Of a stretch of DNA of 42,979 nucleotides, positions 1 to 7,587 are shown piece by piece (position 1 is the stretch's first letter; each line of letters opens with the position of its first letter). Source of the DNA: ZC4RG30 sp040508085 (GTDB lineage: Bacteria > Pseudomonadota > Gammaproteobacteria > Steroidobacterales > Steroidobacteraceae); NCBI GenBank assembly GCA_040508085.1, contig JBEVNO010000166.1, forward strand, positions 1 through 42,979. The letters run 5' to 3'. The notes under the pieces are model-generated. The model saw nothing but the letters and a program-made list of their open reading frames with translations, did not search any database and had not been told where the DNA came from. The position numbers and the translations under genes are program-made.

Positions 1-134
1 AAATAGCCTTCGTAAGCATCCTGCAGCGCCACCCAGTTGCGCAGCGCGCCGTGGTAGTTGCCGAGGTGCAGCTTGCCCGTGGGGCGCATGCCGGATAGCA
101 CACGCTCCCGCCGGGACGGGGGGGAGGAACTCAT
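1..134 (-). CDS. trpS: Tryptophanyl-tRNA synthetase, N-terminal fragment (cut by window edge)
   Basis: Charges tRNA-Trp with tryptophan in the cytoplasm. Only the first 44 or so codons are inside the window. They contain the class I synthetase start of TrpS: SGMRPTGKLHLGNY, in which HLGN is the HIGH-type ATP-binding signature, followed by GALRNWVALQ. The start is the ATG at 134; no usable Shine-Dalgarno sequence lies before it. A perfect TATAAT sits seven bases upstream, inside the end of yciO, so trpS probably has its own promoter and a leaderless or nearly leaderless mRNA. The identification rests on a short but very conserved stretch. Confidence 0.9.
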   Translation of the reverse strand, partial: MSSSPPSRRERVLSGMRPTGKLHLGNYHGALRNWVALQDAYEGY

Positions 135-141
135 CGCCTGC

Positions 142-147
142 ATTATA
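142..147 (-). promoter_or_regulatory. Putative -10 element of trpS overlapping the yciO stop codon
   Basis: On the minus strand these bases read TATAAT, a perfect sigma-70 -10 hexamer. They are followed by seven bases and then the trpS ATG at 134. The TAA stop of yciO (145-143) lies inside the hexamer. No convincing -35 hexamer is seen 16-18 bases upstream. The geometry predicts a transcript that begins at or one base before the ATG. Confidence 0.55.
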
Positions 148-760
148 CGGACCCGATCCGGCCCTTGCCCTGCCGGACCAGCACCGGGGGTGTCACCGAC
201 AGGTCGAGCACGGTGCTGGGCTCGGTGCCGCAGTGGCCGCCGTCCAGCACCGCATCCAGCTGGTGGTCCAGCCGCTCGATGATCTGGGCGCCATCGGTCA
301 GCGGCTCATCGTCGCCCGGCAGCAGCAGCGTCGAAGTCATGATCGGCTCACCCAGCTCGGCCAGCAGCATGTGCGGCACCGGATGATCCGGGATGCGCAC
401 GCCGATGGTGCGGCGCTTGGGATGCTGCAGGCGCTTGGGTGTCTCGCGCGTGGCCGGCAGCAGGAAAGTGAATGGCCCCGGCGTATGCGCCTTCAGCACG
501 CGGAACTGCGGCGTGTCGATCTGCGCGTAGCGGCCGATCTCCGCCAGATCCCGGCACACCAGCGTGAAATTATGGTGCTTGTCGGCGTCGCGGATGCGGC
601 GGATGCGCTCCAGGGCGTCCTTGTCGCCCACATGGCAGCCCAGCGCATAGCAGGAATCCGTTGGATAGGCGATGACCCCGCCCTGGCGGACGATCTCCAC
701 CGCCTGGCGGATCAGGCGGACCTGGGGGTTCTGAGGGTGCAGTTCGAGGTGTACGGCCAC
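143..760 (-). CDS. yciO: YciO-type Sua5/YrdC family protein (threonylcarbamoyl-AMP synthase-like)
   Basis: A 205-residue protein with a single YrdC/Sua5 domain, the fold that binds double-stranded RNA and makes threonylcarbamoyl-AMP for t6A tRNA modification in TsaC/Sua5. The opening HPQNPQVRLIRQAVEIVRQGG, the YPTDSCYALGC stretch, HNFTLVCRDL and the size match E. coli YciO rather than TsaC. YciO's own physiological role is less settled. The start is the GTG at 760: it aligns with the YciO N-terminus and has no Shine-Dalgarno sequence but a TATCAT exactly six bases upstream. It diverges from yciB with only 17 bases between start codons, and trpS follows directly. Confidence 0.88.
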   Translation of the reverse strand: MAVHLELHPQNPQVRLIRQAVEIVRQGGVIAYPTDSCYALGCHVGDKDALERIRRIRDADKHHNFTLVCRDLAEIGRYAQIDTPQFRVLKAHTPGPFTFLLPATRETPKRLQHPKRRTIGVRIPDHPVPHMLLAELGEPIMTSTLLLPGDDEPLTDGAQIIERLDHQLDAVLDGGHCGTEPSTVLDLSVTPPVLVRQGKGRIGSV

Positions 761-765
761 TCCGC

Positions 766-772
766 TATGATA
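766..772. promoter_or_regulatory. Symmetric TATGATA: shared -10 for divergent leaderless yciO and yciB
   Basis: The plus strand reads TATGATA, so TATGAT faces right and TATCAT faces left. The element is centred on 769. The yciB ATG (778) and the yciO GTG (760) each lie exactly nine bases from the centre, so both start codons fall at the expected +1. Neither gene has room for, or shows, a Shine-Dalgarno sequence. No good -35 or extended -10 is visible, which keeps this a prediction. Confidence 0.6.
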
Positions 773-777
773 CGTGG

Positions 778-1326
778 ATGCAACTGCTGCTCGAGTTTCT
801 TCCGCTGGTCGCCTTTCTGGTGGCTTACAAGGTCTACGGCATCTATGTGGCCACCGCCACGCTGATGGTGGGCATGGTGCTGTCCCTGCTGGTGCTCTGG
901 GGCCGCTCCCGCAAGCTGCCCGCCATGTTCGCCGGCAGCACCGTGCTGGTGCTGCTGGGTGGCAGCGCCACGCTCATCCTGCGGGATGTGCGCTTCATCC
1001 AGTGGAAGCCCAGCGTCTTCCTGTGGCTGCTGGCGCTGGCGTTCCTGGTAAGCGTATTCGTGGGCAAGCAGCCCATGGCGCAGCGCCTGCTGCAGCCCGC
1101 GCTGGGCGAGAGCGAGCTGACCCGCCGCGACTGGCTGAAGCTGAACACCGCCTGGATCGTCTACGGCGTGGTGGTCGGCGCCATCAACCTGTTCGTGGCC
1201 TACCACGCCCCCGAGGCCACCTGGGTCAATGTGAAGACCTATGGGCTGCCCGGCTCCATGTTCGTGTTCCTGCTCGGCCAGATGGCCTGGCTGCAGATGA
1301 CCGGCAAGCTCAAGCTCGGCACATGA
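778..1326 (+). CDS. yciB: Inner membrane septation protein YciB (IspZ family)
   Basis: A 182-residue integral membrane protein with about five hydrophobic segments, beginning LLLEFLPLVAFLVAYKVYGIYVATATLM. Family signatures seen are FLPLVAFF-like at the N-terminus, FIQWKPSVFLWLLA in the middle and TRRDWLKLNTAWI near residue 120. YciB is an inner-membrane protein linked to cell division, envelope synthesis and intracellular septation in enterobacteria and Shigella. The length is typical. It starts at the ATG at 778, with a TATGAT six bases upstream, and its stop overlaps the bolA start by ATGA, so the two are translationally coupled. Confidence 0.93.
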   Translation: MQLLLEFLPLVAFLVAYKVYGIYVATATLMVGMVLSLLVLWGRSRKLPAMFAGSTVLVLLGGSATLILRDVRFIQWKPSVFLWLLALAFLVSVFVGKQPMAQRLLQPALGESELTRRDWLKLNTAWIVYGVVVGAINLFVAYHAPEATWVNVKTYGLPGSMFVFLLGQMAWLQMTGKLKLGT

Positions 1327-1601
1327 GCAGCCTGCAGACCGAACTTGAGACGCTGCTGCGCCAGTCGCTGGCGCCGGCGAGCCTGGCACTGCGCGACGAC
1401 AGCGCCCGCCATGCCGGCCACGCCGGGGCGAAGGATGGCGCCCACTTCGCCGTACAGATCGTCTCGCCGCGCTTTGCCGGCCTGCGCATGCTCGAACGGC
1501 ACCGGCTGGTGTATGCCGCCGCCGCCCCGCTGCTCGCGGGCCGCATCCATGCCTTGCAGATCAGTGCCCTCACTCCAGAAGAAACCGGAGATTCCCGATG
1601 A
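1323..1601 (+). CDS. bolA: BolA family protein
   Basis: A 92-residue BolA-fold protein. The order of conserved elements is typical: an N-terminal helix (SLQTELETLLRQSL), the strand before AGHAGAKDGAHFAVQIVS, then the helix-turn region GLRMLERHRLVYAAAAPLLAGRIHALQISALTPEE. BolA proteins work with monothiol glutaredoxins in iron-sulfur handling, and E. coli BolA also acts in stress morphology. The ATG at 1323 overlaps the yciB stop, and the gene's own TGA overlaps the start of the ppiC-like gene, so yciB-bolA-ppiC form one coupled operon. Which BolA paralogue this is cannot be told from sequence alone. Confidence 0.88.
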   Translation: MSSLQTELETLLRQSLAPASLALRDDSARHAGHAGAKDGAHFAVQIVSPRFAGLRMLERHRLVYAAAAPLLAGRIHALQISALTPEETGDSR

Positions 1602-2431
1602 ACCGTCCTGTCATTTCCCTGCCCGTGTCCGTGGCGATGTCCGTGGCCATGCTCAGCCTGGCCGCCCTAGCCGCCTGCACGCCCAAGACCGAAACCAAGG
1701 TGGTGGATTCCGTGGCCACGGTGGATGGGCATGAGGTGGCACGCGGCACCTACCGGGAATATGCCAAGGGCGTGGCGGGCAAACCTGCCGAAGACCTGAC
1801 CCCACAGCAGCAGCAGGAGCTGCTGGATACGCTGGTGCGCGGCGAAGTGATCGCGAACACGGCAGAGGCCAGTGGCCTCGCCGCCCGTGATGAGACCAAG
1901 GCCGCGCTGGCGCTTTCCCGGCTGTCCATCCTGCAGCAGGCCGTGCAGCAGGATTACCTGAAGGACCGCCGGCCGAGCGAGCAGGAACTGCGGGCCGAAT
2001 ATGACCTGCAGGTCTCGCAGATGGATGCCACCCAGTACCGCGCCAGCCACATCCTGGTGCCCACTGCTGATGCCGCCAAGGCGCTGATCACGCAGCTGGC
2101 CGCAGGCGGCAATTTCGCGGCGCTGGCCAGGGCGCAGTCCACCGATGCCGGCAGCAAGGAGAAAGGCGGCGACCTGGACTGGTTCACGCCGGCCAGCATG
2201 ACCCCGGCCTTCGCCGATGCCGTGCGCAAGCTGAAGAAAGGCGAGACCAGCGCGGAGCCGGTGCAGACGCAGTTCGGTTACCACGTGATCCGCGTGACAG
2301 ATACGCGCCAGGCCACCCCGCCACCGTATGAATCGGTGAAGGACCGCCTGGTGCAGCTGGTGGAGAACAAGAAATTCAAGGCCTATGTGGATGGCCTGGT
2401 CGAGAAGGCCAAGGTCACGAAGACACTTTGA
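1598..2431 (+). CDS. Parvulin-type peptidyl-prolyl isomerase, predicted lipoprotein
   Basis: A 277-residue PpiC/SurA-like protein. Residues 1-27 form a lipoprotein signal ending LAALAAC, with Cys27 as the lipidation site. Next comes a SurA-like helical region with DSVATVDGHEVARGTYREY. A parvulin rotamase domain runs from about residue 147 to 240 (YRASHILV, FAALARAQSTDAGSKEKGGDLDW and FGYHVIRVTD, the last holding the conserved FGYHII-type motif). The expected role is proline isomerisation or chaperoning of envelope proteins at a membrane. It is the last gene of yciB-bolA-ppiC. Its 3' end overlaps the end of the convergent Tad operon by 17 bases. Confidence 0.88.
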   Translation: MNRPVISLPVSVAMSVAMLSLAALAACTPKTETKVVDSVATVDGHEVARGTYREYAKGVAGKPAEDLTPQQQQELLDTLVRGEVIANTAEASGLAARDETKAALALSRLSILQQAVQQDYLKDRRPSEQELRAEYDLQVSQMDATQYRASHILVPTADAAKALITQLAAGGNFAALARAQSTDAGSKEKGGDLDWFTPASMTPAFADAVRKLKKGETSAEPVQTQFGYHVIRVTDTRQATPPPYESVKDRLVQLVENKKFKAYVDGLVEKAKVTKTL

Positions 2432-3113
2432 AGTCGGACTGCATCGGGCTCGTGCCTTCCGAGCGGATCGGCACGCGGCCCGCTGCATAGCAGGACTGGC
2501 GCCACGGCTCCCGATCAAAGAGCCGCAGTGCTCCCAGCAGCATTTCGCGCGCGAACGGCACGATGAGTGGCCGGCACCACTCCACTTCGAGACGCAGCAG
2601 ATTGGCCTGCTGCAATGTGAGGCCGCTGCGCCTGCCGGGCATCCTGGATCGATACTCCAGACTGTCGTTGGGGATGACGCGGGCGCCAGCGCGCTGTATT
2701 GCGAAATCATGCTGCGCAGCGGCGTCCGGGGAAAGGATATTGATCCTGGCGAAGAGGGCCTGATCTGCGGCAGCCGCAGCGATGGCCGCAGCAGCACGTT
2801 GCGGTACGTTGGCGGCGTCGACAGGCTCCCCTGAACTCACGAAGAGCACGGATGCCGCCTGGCTGAAGGCGCGCCGGGCCGCCGCGACCTCGCCGTGGGC
2901 CATGGCGGCGTGGCGGGCTGCCAGGAATGCCGCGTGGTCGATGTGATGGTTTTCGGCAAGCAGAAATGCCGCCTGCAGCATGCCAAGGCACAGCGGCAGC
3001 AGGGCGAACAGCGCTACGATCTGGAACTCGACCATTGCCGCGCCGGCGCAGTTCGATCTGGCGGCAGTGTGGTAACCGCTCAGCACGGCATTATCCGGTC
3101 GCCTACCTGCCAT
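2415..3113 (-). CDS. TadE-like minor pilin (second copy, end of Tad operon)
   Basis: A 232-residue protein with a TadE-type N-terminus. A short basic leader ends in G, then AAMVEF with Glu at +5 and Phe at +6, then a hydrophobic segment of about 20 residues (IVALFALLPLCLGMLQAAFL). This matches the Flp/TadE prepilin rule for cleavage by a TadV-type peptidase. The rest is a predicted periplasmic domain rich in alanine and arginine, which I do not recognise. The ATG at 3113 has AGGAA five bases upstream; a GTG at 3086 is an alternative. It overlaps the DUF192 gene and is the last gene of the operon. It converges on and overlaps the ppiC-like gene. Confidence 0.72.
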   Translation of the reverse strand: MAGRRPDNAVLSGYHTAARSNCAGAAMVEFQIVALFALLPLCLGMLQAAFLLAENHHIDHAAFLAARHAAMAHGEVAAARRAFSQAASVLFVSSGEPVDAANVPQRAAAAIAAAAADQALFARINILSPDAAAQHDFAIQRAGARVIPNDSLEYRSRMPGRRSGLTLQQANLLRLEVEWCRPLIVPFAREMLLGALRLFDREPWRQSCYAAGRVPIRSEGTSPMQSDFKVSS

Positions 3114-3421
3114 CCCAGTTCCTGCACATTGCCGGCGCGCAGTTCCCAGACCTGCGTGGCTCTGGGCTCCCGGCTGATGCGGCACATGGGCAGGTTGCGC
3201 TCGATGCGCAGGATGCAGCCGCTGTCATCGCAGAACAGCACGTCGATGCGGTAGTGCAGGCCGATCGTGTGGATGGCGCGGCATTGACGCAACAGATATG
3301 CAGTATCGGAATCCGGCGGGGACCGCAGCAACAATCCCCTGCCACGCTCGAACCGGCTCTCGCAGACATGCACCTGCAGTTTCAGCCGTCGCCGGTTGTG
3401 TTCAACCCGGTGGATGATCAT
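3080..3421 (-). CDS. DUF192 family protein inside the Tad operon
   Basis: A 113-residue protein matching the DUF192 family along its length: VCESRFERGRGLLLR corresponds to the family's A-x-T-xx-ERxxGLM block, IGLHYRIDVLFCD to its MRFPIDVLFLD block, and VWELRAGNVQELGWQVGDRI to the C-terminal LELPAG-x-x-x-x-GI-x-GD block. The function of the family is unknown. Many members carry a signal peptide; none is visible here, so this one is probably cytoplasmic unless the start is wrong. The ATG overlaps the tadC stop (ATGA) and the stop overlaps the next tadE-like gene. It is therefore firmly embedded in the pilus operon. Confidence 0.82.
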   Translation of the reverse strand: MIIHRVEHNRRRLKLQVHVCESRFERGRGLLLRSPPDSDTAYLLRQCRAIHTIGLHYRIDVLFCDDSGCILRIERNLPMCRISREPRATQVWELRAGNVQELGWQVGDRIMPC

Positions 3422-4287
3422 GTGCCCAAAGCCTCCCTGAGCCGCACGGCAATCGGCACCGCCAGCACGATGAACGTACAGGGGAATATGCAGAGGATCA
3501 GCGGCCCCAGCATCTTGACCGGCGCCTGCATTGCCAGGCGTTCGGCGCGTGAGAATCGCTCGGCGGTGCGCTGGGTGGCCTGCGCCCGCAGGACCTGGCC
3601 CAGGCTCAGGCCGGCTCCTTCTGCCGCCGACAGTGCAGCCGACAGGGTCGTGAGACTCTCGATGTTGTATACCTGGGCCACATGCGCAAACGCCTGCGCG
3701 CGCGGGCGCCCGCTGCGCACCTCTCGCAGGACCCGATCGAAATAGCGCCGCAGCGGTGTATCCGGCGACTGGCCGACAATGAGACGGATGCCTGCGGTCA
3801 GTGTCGAGCCCGCCTCGACGCAGACTGTCATCAGGTCAAGGTAGATGGGCAATTCGCGGTGGATGGAACGAGTGCGAAACTCGCGCAGACGCCTGAGCCA
3901 CACGGCGCCAGCACCGTAGCCCACCAGCGCCGCGACGCCCAGAACCCAGGCAGGTTGATGACCCGGCAGCAGTGCGACGGCGGCGCACAGGACGGCGCCG
4001 TGGATACACCGTACGGACAGCCACAGGCTCGCCGGAAACCCCGGCGCAAGTCCGAGCGAATCCAGCTCCCTTGCGTGCCTCGACTCCATTGTGGAAGTCA
4101 ACGCGAGCGCCACCACGGGCTGCAGCATTTCTGCCGGAGCAATGGCTGCGCGCACGGGCCACGGAATTCCGTGCTCGGTGTTCGACGCGACCTGCGCATG
4201 GCCGACACGGCGGATCAACAGCGCCAGCAGGGCGACCGCCAGCGTGACGCATGTACCGACCATCAGCAGCAGCCACTCTGGCTTCAT
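3418..4287 (-). CDS. tadC: Tad pilus inner-membrane platform protein TadC (T2SS F family)
   Basis: A 289-residue membrane protein of the GspF/TadC family, which forms the inner-membrane platform beneath the TadA motor. There is one transmembrane segment at the N-terminus (EWLLLMVGTCVTLAVALLALLI) and two more around residues 95-130. The cytoplasmic F domain follows (YLDLMTVCVEAGSTLTAGIRLIV, then VLREVRSGRPRAQAFAHVA), with a final hydrophobic hairpin near the C-terminus (MLGPLILCIFPCTFIVLAVPIAV). The ATG at 4287 overlaps the tadB stop by four bases and the stop overlaps the DUF192 start, indicating coupling. The family is clear; the TadC assignment rests on gene order. Confidence 0.88.
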   Translation of the reverse strand: MKPEWLLLMVGTCVTLAVALLALLIRRVGHAQVASNTEHGIPWPVRAAIAPAEMLQPVVALALTSTMESRHARELDSLGLAPGFPASLWLSVRCIHGAVLCAAVALLPGHQPAWVLGVAALVGYGAGAVWLRRLREFRTRSIHRELPIYLDLMTVCVEAGSTLTAGIRLIVGQSPDTPLRRYFDRVLREVRSGRPRAQAFAHVAQVYNIESLTTLSAALSAAEGAGLSLGQVLRAQATQRTAERFSRAERLAMQAPVKMLGPLILCIFPCTFIVLAVPIAVRLREALGT

Positions 4288-5141
4288 ATGTCCACCCGCA
4301 CGATGCGGCGAATGAGCAAGAAGCCCGTCAACTCCAGAACCGCGATGGTGGCGAGCGCACACCACCCCTGCCACGTCGTATGCAGCACCCGCATGGCAGC
4401 CGGCTCCATCACATACAGGGCAGCCATCACCAGCAACGGCAGCAGGCCGACTACCAGCCCCTGCATGCGTCCCTGCGCAGTCAGCGCCTGGATGCGATCC
4501 TCCATCACCAGTCGCGCGCGCAGCAGCTCCGCCAGCCGCTCCAGCGATTCGGCAAGGTTGCCACCCAGTTCCCGGTGTGTAGCCAGCAGGGTTGCGAGAA
4601 GCCTGAGGTCGGACGAGCCGACTCGCCCGCACAGGCCGACGAAGGCTGCCTCGATGGGCATGCCAAGGCGCATCTGGCCCAGCAACAGGCGCAACTCGTC
4701 GCCCAGTGGTGGTGCCTGACGCTCTGTGACCTGAGACAGGGCCTGGTTGACGCCCTGACCCGCGCGCAACAGGCCAGCCCACATGGCCATGGTGTCCGGA
4801 AGCTGCTGCACCAGGCGCTTGCGTCGGCGCGCACGTATGGCCCTGACAATGATGCGGGGCATCGCAAGGCAGGGAACAACCATCGCCACCAGAACGGGCA
4901 GAGGCAGGTGCAACGCCAGGCCCACCACGGCGCATCCCGCCGCGAGTACGATGCTCAGGGCCAGCAGACGGCTCGAAGACACGAATACGAACAGGCTCGC
5001 CAATTCCGCCTCGGCCACCCTGCCGGCGGCATCAGTCCACCAGGCGCCTGCGGCTCGCATGCCACGCAGCAGCGCGAGCGCGCTCAGTACGCCTGCAAAC
5101 AGGAGAAGAAGCACGGCACTCAGCATGGCAGCGGCCCACAC
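4284..5141 (-). CDS. tadB: Tad pilus inner-membrane platform protein TadB (T2SS F family)
   Basis: A 285-residue T2SS F-family protein, the partner of TadC in the inner-membrane platform. It has an N-terminal hydrophobic segment (residues 1-25) and a pair of membrane segments around 60-95. The F domain follows (VQQLPDTMAMWAGLLRAGQGVNQALSQVTE, then LATLLATHRELGGNLAESLERLAELLR), and a C-terminal membrane hairpin ends in RRIVRVDI. The ATG at 5141 overlaps tadA by 22 bases; a Met five codons later (5126) would reduce the overlap to seven. Its stop overlaps the tadC start. Confidence 0.88.
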   Translation of the reverse strand: MWAAAMLSAVLLLLFAGVLSALALLRGMRAAGAWWTDAAGRVAEAELASLFVFVSSSRLLALSIVLAAGCAVVGLALHLPLPVLVAMVVPCLAMPRIIVRAIRARRRKRLVQQLPDTMAMWAGLLRAGQGVNQALSQVTERQAPPLGDELRLLLGQMRLGMPIEAAFVGLCGRVGSSDLRLLATLLATHRELGGNLAESLERLAELLRARLVMEDRIQALTAQGRMQGLVVGLLPLLVMAALYVMEPAAMRVLHTTWQGWCALATIAVLELTGFLLIRRIVRVDI

Positions 5142-6382
5142 AATGGTGCCGGCCGCTGCGTCGCGACCAGCGATTCAAAGAACACCGGCTCGTTCCCGCA
5201 CGGTCGGAAAGTGCCCTGCACTGGGCCATGAACGCCCTGGCTGGTCCGCTCGAACCGGAACAGATCCTGCATCTGGATACGACCGGCTTCCGTGCCAGTT
5301 ACCTCCGCGATCGAAACGATGCGCCGCGATCCGCAGGGGAAACGCGTCTGCTGCACGATCAGGTTCACCGCACTGGCAATCTGCTCGCGTACGGCGACCA
5401 GCGGCAGGTCCATGCCCGCCATGAGTGTCATCACTTCCAGCCTGGAGAGCAGATCGCGCGGCGTGTTGGCGTGAGCTGTCGTCAGGGAGCCGTCATGGCC
5501 GGTGTTCATGGCCTGCAACATGTCGAGGGTTTCTCCGCCCCGACATTCGCCCACCACGATGCGGTCCGGCCGCATGCGCAGTGCATTGCGTACCAGATCC
5601 CTGATGGTGACCAGGCCGCGCCCTTCAACGTTGGTGGGCCGGGCCTCGAGAGAGACCAGATTCTCGTGTCGCAGACGCAATTCGGCGGAGTCTTCGATGG
5701 TCACGATCCGTTCTTCAGGCGGAATCAATTCGGACAGGCAGTTGAGCAAGGTGGTCTTGCCGGTACCCGTGCCACCGGACACAACGATGTTGCGTCTGGC
5801 GCGTACCGCCACCAGCAGGAAATCCGCCATCTGCCGCGACAGGGTGCCGTTGTCTATCAATGCCTCCAGATCCGGGCGACGCCGTCCGAACTTGCGGATG
5901 GTGACTATTGCCCCGCGCGTGGACAGCGGCGGCACCACTACATTGACACGCGATCCGTCCAGAAGACGAGCGTCGGCCATGGGAGAGGACTCGTCCACGC
6001 GGCGACCCGTTTGTTGCAACAGTCTCTCGATCACGCCCTGCAGCGCCCGGCTGCCCGAGAAGCGCAACGCGGTGCGCGCCAGGCGCCCGCATCGCTCCAC
6101 GAAGATCGTCTCCGGCCCATTCACCATTATTTCCGTGACCGATTCATCGCTGAGCAGGTCTTCGAGCACGCCCAGCCCGACCACTTCCTGGAGCAGGCGT
6201 CTCTCCAACTCCGCCCGACCGGCGCGGGCGCCGCCCCGATCCAGAATCTCGCGCAGGTGTCGTTCGGCGACCTGCCACAACTCATCGTTGCTCATGCGAT
6301 TCACGTCGGTGCGGCGCAGGTCCAGGCGACGCAGCAGTTCGCTGTTGATCTCCTGCAGTTCGATCTCGGAAAGTTCGATCAT
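5120..6382 (-). CDS. tadA: Tad pilus secretion ATPase TadA (CpaF)
   Basis: A 420-residue hexameric secretion ATPase that powers Flp pilus assembly at the cytoplasmic face. Visible motifs are Walker A GGTGTGKT (203-210), the Asp box TIEDSAELRL (228-237), Walker B RIVVGECRGGE (274-284) and the His box TGHDGSLTTAHANTPRD (294-310). The N-terminal domain has the CpaF signature VTEIMVNGPETIFVE (82-96) and RFSGSRALQGVIERLL. All catalytic elements are intact. The final 50 or so residues beyond IVSIAEVTG form a variable tail. The ATG at 6382 overlaps the secretin stop (ATGA). Confidence 0.95.
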   Translation of the reverse strand: MIELSEIELQEINSELLRRLDLRRTDVNRMSNDELWQVAERHLREILDRGGARAGRAELERRLLQEVVGLGVLEDLLSDESVTEIMVNGPETIFVERCGRLARTALRFSGSRALQGVIERLLQQTGRRVDESSPMADARLLDGSRVNVVVPPLSTRGAIVTIRKFGRRRPDLEALIDNGTLSRQMADFLLVAVRARRNIVVSGGTGTGKTTLLNCLSELIPPEERIVTIEDSAELRLRHENLVSLEARPTNVEGRGLVTIRDLVRNALRMRPDRIVVGECRGGETLDMLQAMNTGHDGSLTTAHANTPRDLLSRLEVMTLMAGMDLPLVAVREQIASAVNLIVQQTRFPCGSRRIVSIAEVTGTEAGRIQMQDLFRFERTSQGVHGPVQGTFRPCGNEPVFFESLVATQRPAPLCGPLPC

Positions 6383-7587
6383 GGCCGGCCACCCGCCTGC
6401 TGCAGGGTGTCCGATCGCTGCAGCAGCACTTCCTGGCTTGGCTGCTCGTTCGCCGGGCGCCGGCCAGCGACGAAACGCGTCGGGGTAATCAACACCACCA
6501 GCTCCGTCTCCCGCTCCATGCGGCGCGTGGAGCGGAACAGGTGGCCGGCCACGGGAATGGAGGACAGCCCGGGCAGGCCGGAGCGATCACGCCCGCGCTC
6601 CTGGCTTACCAAGCCTGCGATCGCGATCGTTTCGCCCTCCATGGCATTGATGGCGGTACTGGTGCGGCGCTTCAGGAAGCCGGGAAAGTCTCCGACCCGC
6701 ACCGCCGGGTCCAGCTGGCTGAGTTCAACTTCCACTTCGGCATAGACGGCGCCGCTGCCGTCCGCACGCGGCCGCACCTCGAGGATGACGCCGTATTCCT
6801 TGTATTGGACATCGGTGGAGCCCAGCCCGTCCGTAATCGGTATCGGAACCTCGCCGCCAGACACGAAGCGCGCCACACCACCGCTGCGGCAGCTGAGTGT
6901 GGGCTCGGCGAGCGTGTATGCCATCCCCTTCTGCTGCAGCAGGTCAATGCGCGAATCCAGCTGGCTGGCGAGTGCGGCGCGCAGCGACAACCCGCCGGTG
7001 CCCGCCCCCGCCGTCGCGTCCAGCATAGGTCCGGCTGTGTCCGCATCCCAGCGCACACCGAGGCGGTCCAATTGGTCGCGACGTATCTCAATGAGCCGCA
7101 CCTGGAATTCGACCATCGACTCCCAGTCGATCTTGCCGACAAAATTGAGCACCTCGCCCGGATAGAGCCCCGCGACCTCTGCCGCACGCGCCTGCTCTTC
7201 GGCACTGGCTCGATTGCCTTCCATGACGATGAACCGCCCGGTGATGCGGGCGCTGATCGCTTCGGACCCGCGCAGCAGCTCCTGCACTTCGCTGAGCCGC
7301 TGGCCGAGATCGCGCTGCAGTACCTCGATGTCCAGCCTGCGCCGCGTGCCGTCCCGCAGCCAGAGTTCGGCGCTGGTACGTCCGGGCGCCTCCCCGAACA
7401 GCAGCAGCTGGCCGCGTTCGGGAGTCGCAAGTGAGACGACCTTGCCGCTGCCCAGAGCGGCACGCTTCAGATCCGCCATGAGTACCACCGTCTCGCCGAC
7501 GGCCAGCGACACGCGATCCGGGAGCGAAGCTGCCATGCAGCTCCAGCACCAGGAATACAGCAATAGCCCGGCAGCGAACCGGCTCAC
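6379..7587 (-). CDS. rcpA: Tad outer-membrane secretin RcpA (CpaC)
   Basis: A 402-residue secretin that forms the outer-membrane pore for the Flp pilus. A signal peptide of about 22 residues (ending CMAA) is followed by the pilus-formation N domain (VSLAVGETVVLMADLKRA, TSAELWLRDGTRRRLDIEV), a BON/N1-like section (ISARITGRFIVMEG) and the secretin core. The core shows SMVEFQVRLIEIRRDQLDRLGV, LAEPTLSCRSGGVARFVSGGEVPIPI, YKEYGVILEVRP, ETIAIAGLVS and TELVVLITPT. I chose the GTG at 7587: GGGAGG lies six bases before it and it overlaps the cpaB stop as GTGA. Confidence 0.94.
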   Translation of the reverse strand: MSRFAAGLLLYSWCWSCMAASLPDRVSLAVGETVVLMADLKRAALGSGKVVSLATPERGQLLLFGEAPGRTSAELWLRDGTRRRLDIEVLQRDLGQRLSEVQELLRGSEAISARITGRFIVMEGNRASAEEQARAAEVAGLYPGEVLNFVGKIDWESMVEFQVRLIEIRRDQLDRLGVRWDADTAGPMLDATAGAGTGGLSLRAALASQLDSRIDLLQQKGMAYTLAEPTLSCRSGGVARFVSGGEVPIPITDGLGSTDVQYKEYGVILEVRPRADGSGAVYAEVEVELSQLDPAVRVGDFPGFLKRRTSTAINAMEGETIAIAGLVSQERGRDRSGLPGLSSIPVAGHLFRSTRRMERETELVVLITPTRFVAGRRPANEQPSQEVLLQRSDTLQQAGGRP

